Shown here: positions 25,811 through 33,289 of the stretch, in pieces
How positions within the stretch are numbered: the stretch's first letter is position 1
Layout: every line of letters starts with the position of its first letter
From: Dokdonia donghaensis DSW-1
GTDB lineage: Bacteria; Bacteroidota; Bacteroidia; Flavobacteriales; Flavobacteriaceae
Assembly (NCBI RefSeq): GCF_001653755.1
Contig: NZ_CP015125.1
Location: 1,246,001 to 1,310,000 of the forward strand
Length of the DNA: 64,000 nucleotides
Reading direction: 5' to 3'
Made by a program: the position numbers and the translations under genes
Notes under the pieces: generated by a model
Told to the model about the DNA's origin: nothing
Seen by the model: only the letters and a program-made list of their open reading frames with translations
Databases searched by the model: none

Positions 25811-25824
25811 GCTTTCGCGAAAGC
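25811..25824. repeat. 14-bp palindrome copy 10
   Basis: Intergenic, 3 nt after the SDR stop. Confidence 0.97.
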
Positions 25825-25851
25825 AAAAAAAAGAATAACATCGGCGCTGAT

Positions 25852-25874
25852 ATCGATTTCAGTTTCCGATTTCA
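25852..25874 (+). repeat. GATTTC-rich spacer motif before paaZ
   Basis: A 23-nt stretch starting ATCGATTTCAGTTTCCGA. It resembles the tandem repeat before paaJ and the arms in the paaB-paaC spacer. Confidence 0.55.
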
Positions 25875-25888
25875 AAAACGAGCGTTTT

Positions 25889-28426
25889 ATGATTTTAGAA
25901 TCTTATATAAATGGCCATTGGGTAAAAGGTGATGACAGCAATACACGTAATATGTATGACGCCATCACGGGAGATGTAATAGGTCTCACAAGTACCGAAG
26001 GTCTAGATATTGCCAGTGCATTACAATTTGGACGTGATAATGGAAAGGCGTTACGAGATATGACCTTTCATCAGCGCGGTAATATGATTAAAAAACTGGC
26101 GCTTTACCTTAACAAGCGCAAGGAGCAGTTTTATGAGATTAGTTACAAAACCGGAGCAACAAGAGCAGATAGCTGGGTAGATATAGAAGGAGGTTTTGGA
26201 AACCTCTTTGCAAATGCTAGCTTGCGTAAGCTCTTTCCAGATCAAAGCTATGCTGTAGAAGGTGATGCAATAGATTTATCAAGAGGTGGGCGTTTTATGG
26301 CGCACCATATTTTGGTTCCAAAAAAAGGTGTTGCGGTTCATATTAACGCTTTTAACTTCCCTGTATGGGGTATGTTAGAAAAATGTGCTGTAAACTGGAT
26401 GGCAGGTATGCCAGCAGTTGTGTTACCAGCACCACAAACCGCTTTCTTAACAGAGGCTGTTGTGAGAGAGATTATAAACAGCGGTATATTACCTAAGGGA
26501 GCTTTACAATTACTCTCAGGTCTTACAACATCTATACTAGATACCGTAAATAGTCAAGACGTGGTAACCTTTACTGGAAGCGCGCATACTGGGAGAAAGT
26601 TAAAAGTACATCCTCGACTTACAGAAGAGAGTGTGCCTTTTACAATGGAGGCAGATAGTCTTAACGCATCAATACTTGGTCCAGACGCTGTACCGGGTAC
26701 ACCAGAGTTTGCTATTTTTATTAAGGAGGTACGTAAAGAGATTACGTCTAAGTGTGGTCAAAAATGTACGGCAATACGCCGTGTGATTGTACCAGAAAAC
26801 TTGATGGAAGATGTGCAGATTGCTCTAGGCAAACAGCTAGAACGCACGGTTATAGGAGATCCAAAATTGCGCGAGGTGAGAATGGGAGCCCTCATTAATA
26901 ATGACCAGCGTGATGCTATAAAAACGCAAATTGCCAAAATAGCCCAAACAGCAGATATGGTGTATGGATCTACAGATACCATAGAGGCGATGGGTGCAGA
27001 CGGAGCAAAGGGTGCTTTTATGAGCCCTATTGTGATGCGTGAAAATAATCCGTTTAAAAATACGCAGGTGCACGAGATTGAAGCCTTTGGCCCTGTAACG
27101 ACACTTATGCCATATAACGGTGTGGAGGAAGCTATAGAACTCGCCCAGATGGGTAAGGGGTCTCTTGTGAGTAGTGTGGTTACTGCAGATGACGCTTTCG
27201 CGAAAGCGTACACCATAGAAGCAGCATCACACCACGGAAGAATATTGACACTTAACCGCGACAGTGCGCCGCAAAGTACGGGTCACGGCTCACCATTACC
27301 ATTACTGGTACACGGAGGTCCAGGTCGTGCCGGCGGAGGTGAGGAGATGGGAGGAATACGAGGTATAAAACATTATATGCAGCGTTGTGCCGTGCAGGGA
27401 AGCCCTACAAGCCTTACTGAAATTACAGGTATCTACCAGCCTAATGGAGATTACAAGGAGGCAGAACAGCATCCTTTTGCATACCATTATGAAGATATTA
27501 AACCAGGGATGAGTTTAAAAACTCATAAGCGTACGATTACTGATAATGATATACAGAATTTTGCAAATCTTACCTGGGACCACTTTTATGCACATACTGA
27601 TATTACAAGTTTAGACGGGAGTATCTTTGAGAAAAGAACGGCACACGGTTACTTTATTATTTCGGCTGCTGCAGGATTATTTGTGTATCCTAACAAAGGT
27701 CCGGTGAGTGCAAACTATGGGCTTGAAGATATTCGCTTCTTGAGACCGTTATATCACAATGATACCATCTATGTGCGCCTTACCTGTAAGGAAAAGCGTG
27801 AGAGAGATGTGAGCGGTAGGGAACATCCTAGCGGTATTGTAAAATGGTATGTTGAGGTGTTTGACGCAGAGCCAGTAGATTATGAAAATGGAAAGACAGA
27901 TGAAGAGGCAGAGGCGCTAGTAGCAGTGGCGACCATCCTTACAATGGTAGAAAAGAAACAAACTACCTTTGTTGAAATGACAGAGAGTCGCATTGATACT
28001 TGTCTCTCAAAACTTAATCAAGATACAAAGCCAGTCTGGGGAACAATGACACCACAACAAATGGTAGAGCACCTTGAGTTAACCTACCGTATAGCCGCTG
28101 GTGAAATACAAGATTTTGAGGTGGCCACACCAGATAAAGTACTTGACAAGGTGGCTGCAACACTCTGGGATTATAAAAAAATGCCTAGAGATTACAACTT
28201 CCCGCTATATGAAGCAGGAATTCAACCGGCTTTACAACACAAAGACCTAGATGAAGCAAAAAAAGCGATGCTAGACGCAAGAAAGGCATATCTTGATTTT
28301 TACAAGAAGAATAAAAGGGCAACGACTAACAATGCAGTCTTTGGCGAGCTTAACAACTATGAGTGGTACTTAATGGAGCGCAAGCATCTTAATCACCACT
28401 TTGAACAATTTAACCTTATAGATTAA
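25889..28426 (+). CDS. paaZ: PaaZ (oxepin-CoA hydrolase / 3-oxo-5,6-dehydrosuberyl-CoA semialdehyde dehydrogenase) fused to a DUF1569 domain
   Basis: Residues 1 to about 515 are an aldehyde dehydrogenase domain (HINAFNFPVWGMLEK, VTFTGSAHTGRK, catalytic-Cys block CGQKCTAIRR). Residues about 540-680 are an (R)-hydratase MaoC domain that opens the oxepin ring (NFANLTWDHFYAHTD, RTAHGYFIISAAAGLF). E. coli PaaZ ends near 681. Here about 153 more residues follow from 693, matching the DUF1569/DinB-like family (MTPQQMVEHLELTYRIAAG ... HLNHHFEQF). The junction is continuous, with no stop or frameshift. A palindrome copy in the ALDH part is read as AFAKA. Confidence 0.93.
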   Translation: MILESYINGHWVKGDDSNTRNMYDAITGDVIGLTSTEGLDIASALQFGRDNGKALRDMTFHQRGNMIKKLALYLNKRKEQFYEISYKTGATRADSWVDIEGGFGNLFANASLRKLFPDQSYAVEGDAIDLSRGGRFMAHHILVPKKGVAVHINAFNFPVWGMLEKCAVNWMAGMPAVVLPAPQTAFLTEAVVREIINSGILPKGALQLLSGLTTSILDTVNSQDVVTFTGSAHTGRKLKVHPRLTEESVPFTMEADSLNASILGPDAVPGTPEFAIFIKEVRKEITSKCGQKCTAIRRVIVPENLMEDVQIALGKQLERTVIGDPKLREVRMGALINNDQRDAIKTQIAKIAQTADMVYGSTDTIEAMGADGAKGAFMSPIVMRENNPFKNTQVHEIEAFGPVTTLMPYNGVEEAIELAQMGKGSLVSSVVTADDAFAKAYTIEAASHHGRILTLNRDSAPQSTGHGSPLPLLVHGGPGRAGGGEEMGGIRGIKHYMQRCAVQGSPTSLTEITGIYQPNGDYKEAEQHPFAYHYEDIKPGMSLKTHKRTITDNDIQNFANLTWDHFYAHTDITSLDGSIFEKRTAHGYFIISAAAGLFVYPNKGPVSANYGLEDIRFLRPLYHNDTIYVRLTCKEKRERDVSGREHPSGIVKWYVEVFDAEPVDYENGKTDEEAEALVAVATILTMVEKKQTTFVEMTESRIDTCLSKLNQDTKPVWGTMTPQQMVEHLELTYRIAAGEIQDFEVATPDKVLDKVAATLWDYKKMPRDYNFPLYEAGIQPALQHKDLDEAKKAMLDARKAYLDFYKKNKRATTNNAVFGELNNYEWYLMERKHLNHHFEQFNLID
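27194..27207. repeat. 14-bp palindrome copy 11
   Basis: Inside the ALDH domain of paaZ, read as AFAKA, with AC/GT flanks (18-bp perfect palindrome). Confidence 0.97.
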
Positions 28427-28479
28427 TAAACGTATTGCTTGTAATTACATACAAGCAACGATAATAGTAATTTTACATT

Positions 28480-29232
28480 ATGAGTGATCCACACGTAAAA
28501 GAACATATAGAAAACGGAATTTCAACCATAGAGTTTTTTCATCCAGCGCACAATAGTTTGCCCGGTGATATACTTGCAAAACTAGCTTTGACTATTAAAG
28601 AAGCTGGTGAAAATGATGCTGTAAAAGTAATTGTACTTAAATCTGGAGGTGACCGTACTTTTTGTGCAGGAGCAAGTTTTAAGGAGCTTATAAGTATTAA
28701 TGATAAAGAGACAGGACGCGTGTTTTTCTCTGGCTTTGCAAATGTGATTAATGCAATGCGTAAGTGTCCTAAGTTTATTATAGGTCGCGTGCAAGGTAAA
28801 ACTGTAGGTGGCGGCGTAGGTGTTGCAAGTGCAACAGATTACTGTATGGCGAGTAAGTTTGCCAGTATAAAACTGAGCGAACTAAACATAGGGATAGGTC
28901 CTTTTGTAGTAGGTCCAGCGGTAGAGCGTAAATTGGGGCTTACAGGGATGTCTCAAATTGCCATCGATGCAAATACATTTTATGATGCAGAGTGGGCACG
29001 ACAAAAAGGATTATATGCACACGTTTATGATAGTACAGAAGAGCTAGATGCTGCCGTACAAGCCACTGCAGAAAATCTTTGTAAGTATAACCCAGAGGCA
29101 ATGCGTGAGATGAAAAAGATGATGTGGTCTGGTACAGAGCACTGGGATGAGCTACTAGCAGAGCGAGCAGCAATATCTGGAAAACTTGTACTTTCTGACT
29201 TTACAAAAGAAACCCTCAAACGCTTTAAATAA
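28480..29232 (+). CDS. Enoyl-CoA hydratase/isomerase family protein, PaaF candidate
   Basis: The 250-residue crotonase-fold protein has TFCAGASFKELI and QGKTVGGGVGVASATDYCMAS as oxyanion-hole blocks, and KLSELNIGIGPFVVGPAVERKLG with a Glu in a catalytic position. By elimination it should be the 2,3-dehydroadipyl-CoA hydratase (PaaF) of the pathway, since PaaG is encoded at 21020. Sequence alone does not settle substrate. Its stop codon lies inside the loop of a terminator hairpin. Confidence 0.82.
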   Translation: MSDPHVKEHIENGISTIEFFHPAHNSLPGDILAKLALTIKEAGENDAVKVIVLKSGGDRTFCAGASFKELISINDKETGRVFFSGFANVINAMRKCPKFIIGRVQGKTVGGGVGVASATDYCMASKFASIKLSELNIGIGPFVVGPAVERKLGLTGMSQIAIDANTFYDAEWARQKGLYAHVYDSTEELDAAVQATAENLCKYNPEAMREMKKMMWSGTEHWDELLAERAAISGKLVLSDFTKETLKRFK

Positions 29233-29241
29233 GCGTTTGAG
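29215..29241. terminator. Hairpin overlapping the end of the paaF-like gene
   Basis: A perfect 11-bp stem (CTCAAACGCTT / AAGCGTTTGAG) with a TAAAT loop starts inside the last codons of the paaF-like gene, ahead of a convergent gene. It probably ends transcription from both sides. Confidence 0.75.
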
Positions 29242-29248
29242 GATTATA

Positions 29249-29539
29249 TTACTCCACGCGTTCTATGCTGTGTATAGGGATGAGAGTTCCTTTTTTAAGT
29301 ATAACATCCTTCTGGGTAACACCCCATATGGTTGTATTTACTTTTATAAGACGGTTTAAAGAATCTCTAAAGTATATGGAGACTTTATTTTTAAAAAGAT
29401 TTCCTAGGCGCATTGCTCTTATGAGTGCTAGTGATCTTTTGCGTTTTTCGGTCTCGTTTGTGATTACTTCTTTATTTGCAAATCGTAATAAGTGAAGTCT
29501 CTCCTTGGTCGTGCTGTATATATTTCTTTCTCCTTTCAT
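29249..29539 (-). CDS. Small basic hypothetical protein
   Basis: The 96-residue protein is rich in Lys and Arg (KRKRSLALIRAMRLGNLFKNKVSIYFRDSLNRLIKVNTTIWGVTQKDVILKKGTLIPIHSIERVE). The C-terminal half has a beta-strand pattern like a small RNA/DNA-binding barrel. I recognise no family. It is convergent with the paaF-like gene and faces away from paaY, interrupting the co-directional paa cluster. Codon use looks like that of its neighbours. Confidence 0.7.
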   Translation of the reverse strand: MKGERNIYSTTKERLHLLRFANKEVITNETEKRKRSLALIRAMRLGNLFKNKVSIYFRDSLNRLIKVNTTIWGVTQKDVILKKGTLIPIHSIERVE

Positions 29540-29631
29540 AATCCTTCTCGTTTTTTAAATACGTCGTATTTTTATCTTAAAGCTAACAACTCTTTCTATT
29601 TTAGAGTTCCATTTTAAAACAACTTTAGCAT

Positions 29632-30231
29632 ATGGTCTATTCATTCAAAGGACACATTCCCGTGGTTCACGAGTCTAGTTTTGTGCATCCGCTGGCTGCG
29701 GTTACTGGTAATGTAATTATTGGTAAAAATTGCTACATAGGTCCTGGCGCAGCAATACGTGGTGATTGGGGTGAGATCATTCTTGAAGATGGTGTAAACG
29801 TACAAGAAAACTGTACCGTACATATGTTTCCAGGTAAGAGTATACGCTTTCGCGAAAGCGCACATATAGGCCACGGAGCCGTCATACACGGCGCAAACTT
29901 AGGCCGCAACTGCTTGATAGGTATGAACAGCGTGATAATGGATGATGCCGTTATAGGTGACGAATGTATAGTAGGTGCAATGGCATTTGTAAAAGCCGAA
30001 AGTGTTTTTGAACCCCGCCAGCTCATCGTAGGAAACCCTGCAAAAGCTATAAAAGAAGTTACAAATCAAATGATAGCCTGGAAAACTGCAGGAACAAAAT
30101 TATACCAGCGACTACCTGCCGATTGTCACGAGAGCTTAAGAGAGGTGGAGCCTTTACGAGAGAAACCTCTAGACAGACCAGAGCAAGAAGATTTTTATAA
30201 AACGCTACAAGACTTTAGAAAAGAAAACTAA
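29632..30231 (+). CDS. paaY: PaaY, hexapeptide-repeat (gamma-carbonic anhydrase-like) thioesterase
   Basis: The 199-residue left-handed beta-helix protein has hexapeptide repeats over about residues 10-150 (SFVHPLAAVTGNVIIGKNCYIGPGAAIRGDW), His residues in HIGHGAVIHGA matching the gamma-CA metal site, and a C-terminal helical tail. PaaY is reported to hydrolyse CoA thioesters arising from the unstable ring-1,2-epoxide. A palindrome copy is read as RFRES in the middle of a repeat coil. Confidence 0.92.
   Translation: MVYSFKGHIPVVHESSFVHPLAAVTGNVIIGKNCYIGPGAAIRGDWGEIILEDGVNVQENCTVHMFPGKSIRFRESAHIGHGAVIHGANLGRNCLIGMNSVIMDDAVIGDECIVGAMAFVKAESVFEPRQLIVGNPAKAIKEVTNQMIAWKTAGTKLYQRLPADCHESLREVEPLREKPLDRPEQEDFYKTLQDFRKEN
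29846..29859. repeat. 14-bp palindrome copy 12
   Basis: Inside paaY, read as RFRES. Confidence 0.97.
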
Positions 30232-30698
30232 AACAAGGAGCTCAAGTCTAGCCTATTAGTTTCCTTACTACTGGATAGTACAATGTGACTTTGTAAATTA
30301 CCTATGTATGGGAGTAGGGTAAGCTTTGTGATAATAAAACGCTCATAGGCTTCTATATCTTCTACCACAAGTTTAAGAAGGTAGTCAAAACCACCACTCA
30401 CACGATGGCACTCTATTACCTCTGGAAAGCCGTTTATCTCATTAACAAATTTCTCTAGGTAGCTACGCGTGTGTCCTTGCAGCGATATAGCGATAAAGAC
30501 GGTTTGTTTAAGCCCGACTTTTTTTGCATTTATACGAGCAGAGTAGCCATCTATTAATCCTTCTTTTTCTAACTTTTTAATACGTTCAAAAATGGGCGTT
30601 GTAGACTTGCCTAATTTTTCGGCTAGGGCTTTTACGGTTTGATTTGAGTCCTCTTGCAATAATATGAGTAATTGCTGGTCTGTAGCATCTAGTCGCAT
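30228..30698 (-). CDS. Lrp/AsnC family transcriptional regulator
   Basis: The 156-residue protein starts MRLDATDQQLLILLQEDSNQTVKALAEKLGKSTTPIFERIKKLEKEGLI, a typical Lrp winged helix (about residues 3-60). The RAM effector domain follows (VFIAISLQGHTRSYLEKFVNEINGFPEVIECHRVSGGFDYLLKLVVEDIEAYERFI). It is divergent from the branched-chain 2-oxoacid dehydrogenase operon. Lrp-type BkdR activates bkd operons in Pseudomonas, so regulation of the next genes by branched-chain amino acids is likely but inferred. It overlaps the paaY end by 4 nt. Confidence 0.93.
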   Translation of the reverse strand: MRLDATDQQLLILLQEDSNQTVKALAEKLGKSTTPIFERIKKLEKEGLIDGYSARINAKKVGLKQTVFIAISLQGHTRSYLEKFVNEINGFPEVIECHRVSGGFDYLLKLVVEDIEAYERFIITKLTLLPYIGNLQSHIVLSSSKETNRLDLSSLF

Positions 30699-30839
30699 AA
30701 TAAATCACTTTATTTAGACTGTAAAGATGGGCTATTTAGAATAAAAAAACAATTAATAAAACAAGGTAGTGGTTTATTCTATTATGAAAGTATAAAGTAG
30801 ATTTTATAAATAAAATTAGCTTATTCTGTAGTAATTTGT

Positions 30840-32159
30840 ATGGATATAGAAATACCTATACTTATGAGCGCTACATCTTTATTAATGCCCAAAATGGGAG
30901 AGTCTATCACAGAGGGAACCATCATAAACTGGCTTGTTGCCGAGGGTGAATCTTTTGAAGAAGGTGATATCCTTGTAGAGATTGCTACAGATAAAGTAGA
31001 TAATGAGGTGCCTGCTACCAGCGCAGGAGTGATGCAAAAGCACCTTTATGATGCAAATGCCGTTGTTGCTGTAGGCGAGCCTATCGCAACCTATCTAGCA
31101 CAAGGAGGAGATGCAGAAAAAGCTATCAACCCTTCAGAAAAGAAAGAATCCCAGCCTACTAAAGCGCAAGCACCAAAAAAACGAGCAAAACCAAAAGTAG
31201 CACCAGCTACAAGAACAATTGTCTCAAACGAGAATGTTTTTGTGAGTCCGCTTATAGATAGTATTGCGCGCAAGCATCATATATCTTATGAAGAAATCGC
31301 TAGAATACCTGGTACGGGTACTAAAGGCAGATTAAGAAAGAAAGATATAATGCAATATATAGATGATGGTAGACCATTTCAATTTGCACAGCCAGTAGCT
31401 CAACCAGATCCAGATGCTTATAAAATACCAAATCTTAAACTCGATAAGGGTAAAGGTAAAATAGTAGAGATGGACCGTATGCGCCAGATGATTGCAGATC
31501 ATATGGTCTACAGTAAGCATACCAGCCCGCACGTAACCGCATATGTAGAGGCAGACTTAACAGAGATGGTACAATGGCGTAACGATAATAAGGTTGCCTT
31601 TCAAGAAAAACACGGCGAGCGTCTTACGTTTACACCTCTTTTTGTAGAAGCCGTAGCAAAAGCCGTCGAAGAGTTCCCAATGATAAACGTATCTGTAGAT
31701 GGTAAAAATATCATTGTCAAAGAAGATATAAGTATAGGGATGGCGACTGCATTACCCTCTGGAAACTTGATTGTACCAGTAGTAAAAAATGCAAATCAAA
31801 AAAACCTTGTAGAAATTGCAGCAGAGGTAAACAGACTTTCGTCACTAGCTAGAGAAAATAAACTAGGAGGTGATGATGTAAAGGGAAGCACCTTTACCAT
31901 AAGTAACGTAGGGACCTTTGGTAGTGTGATGGGAACACCCATTATAAACCAGCCAGAGGCGGCCATTCTTGCCACAGGGATTATTAAGAAAAGAGCTGAG
32001 GTAATGGAACGCCCAGAAGGTGACACCATAGAGATACGCCAGATGATGTACCTGTCTCTAAGTTTTGACCACCGTATAGTAGATGGTTATCTAGGAGGGA
32101 GCTTCTTGCGTAAAATAGCAGACCATCTCGAACAGTTTGATACCACTAGAGCATTATAA
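30840..32159 (+). CDS. 2-oxo acid dehydrogenase E2 component (branched-chain acyltransferase)
   Basis: The 439-residue protein has one lipoyl domain with the lysine in EIATDKVDNEVPA, an Ala/Pro/Lys linker, a peripheral subunit-binding domain (VSPLIDSIARKHHISYEEIARIPGTGTKGRLRKKDI) and a catalytic acyltransferase domain ending in SFDHRIVDGYLGG (HxxxDG). The start may instead be ATG 30864. It works with the fused E1 at 33290 to make branched acyl-CoAs. E3 is not in the window. Confidence 0.93.
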   Translation: MDIEIPILMSATSLLMPKMGESITEGTIINWLVAEGESFEEGDILVEIATDKVDNEVPATSAGVMQKHLYDANAVVAVGEPIATYLAQGGDAEKAINPSEKKESQPTKAQAPKKRAKPKVAPATRTIVSNENVFVSPLIDSIARKHHISYEEIARIPGTGTKGRLRKKDIMQYIDDGRPFQFAQPVAQPDPDAYKIPNLKLDKGKGKIVEMDRMRQMIADHMVYSKHTSPHVTAYVEADLTEMVQWRNDNKVAFQEKHGERLTFTPLFVEAVAKAVEEFPMINVSVDGKNIIVKEDISIGMATALPSGNLIVPVVKNANQKNLVEIAAEVNRLSSLARENKLGGDDVKGSTFTISNVGTFGSVMGTPIINQPEAAILATGIIKKRAEVMERPEGDTIEIRQMMYLSLSFDHRIVDGYLGGSFLRKIADHLEQFDTTRAL

Positions 32160-32207
32160 AACCAACCACCACGCCACTGCATAACGCGGTGGTAAACACC
32201 TATTCCT

Positions 32208-33254
32208 ATGAAAATAGAAGTCACAAAAACAACAAATTCTAAACTAGCGAGTATAGATTTTGATAACATCCCACTAGGAAGAACCTTTACAGATCATATG
32301 TTTATCTGTGATTATGAAGATGGTAAGTGGCAAAACCCACGTGTAGAGCCTTTAGCAATGATACCTACACACCCAGCAGCAATGGCGCTTCATTATGGTC
32401 AAGCAATTTTTGAAGGGATGAAGAGTACGCTTTCGCGAAAGCGTGAACCTCTACTTTTTAGACCATATGAAAATGCTGCCCGTCTTAACGCGAGTGCAGA
32501 GCGTATGGGGATGCCGGCATTTCCAGAAGATCTTTTTGTAGACGGTTTAAAAGCGCTAGTTAGTATGGAGCAAGACTGGATTCCGCCGGTAGATGGTAGT
32601 GCATTATACTTAAGACCATTTATGTATGCAGACGAGCCTTTTATAGGGATGCGTGCAGCCACTAGTTATAAGTTTATCATCATAGGCTCACCAGCAGGAC
32701 CATTTTTTACAAAGCCTGTAAAGCTTTGGGCAGAAAAGCATTATATACGTGCTGCCAGTGGAGGAACTGGAGAGGCAAAAGCCGCAGGAAATTATGCTGC
32801 CGCCATACGCCCTACAGAGATTGCAAAGTCTAAAGGATATGATCAAGTGCTATGGCTAGATGCACAAGAGCACGCCTACATACAAGAAGTAGGTACAATG
32901 AACATTTTCTTTAAAGTAGATGGCAACTTTATAACGCCTACGCTAGACGGCTCTGTGCTGCACGGTATCACTCGTAAAAGTGTGATAGATGTTTTAAGGC
33001 ACAAAGGCTATACGGTTACAGAACGTAAAATATCGATTCAAGAAATAAAAGAAGCTGCAGCACAAGGAACGCTTGAAGAAGCTTTTGGTACAGGTACGGC
33101 CGTAGGTATTGCTCATATACAAGAAATAGGTTGGGGTGATGACGTTATACCAGTGTCTACCGAGTTTCCTGTAGGTAAGGCGGTAAATGATATGCTCAAC
33201 GATATCAAAACAGGGGGCGAAGATCCTTTTAACTGGATGGCACCGGTACTTTAA
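32208..33254 (+). CDS. ilvE: Branched-chain amino acid aminotransferase
   Basis: The 348-residue class IV PLP aminotransferase of the BCAT type II (eukaryote-like) form starts MKIEVTKTTNSKLASIDFDNIPLGRTFTDHMF. LHYGQAIFEGMKS and LDAQEHAYIQEVGTMNIFF are family blocks, and the PLP lysine is in GNYAA-type context downstream of SGGTGEAKAAGNYA. It interconverts Leu/Ile/Val and their 2-oxoacids. Its position between E2 and E1 points to breakdown. A palindrome copy is read as LSRK. Confidence 0.94.
   Translation: MKIEVTKTTNSKLASIDFDNIPLGRTFTDHMFICDYEDGKWQNPRVEPLAMIPTHPAAMALHYGQAIFEGMKSTLSRKREPLLFRPYENAARLNASAERMGMPAFPEDLFVDGLKALVSMEQDWIPPVDGSALYLRPFMYADEPFIGMRAATSYKFIIIGSPAGPFFTKPVKLWAEKHYIRAASGGTGEAKAAGNYAAAIRPTEIAKSKGYDQVLWLDAQEHAYIQEVGTMNIFFKVDGNFITPTLDGSVLHGITRKSVIDVLRHKGYTVTERKISIQEIKEAAAQGTLEEAFGTGTAVGIAHIQEIGWGDDVIPVSTEFPVGKAVNDMLNDIKTGGEDPFNWMAPVL
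32429..32442. repeat. 14-bp palindrome copy 13
   Basis: Inside ilvE, read as LSRK, with AC/GT flanks (18-bp perfect palindrome). Confidence 0.97.
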
Positions 33255-33289
33255 CAATAGTTTACTACAGCACATTAATACATTGTAAG

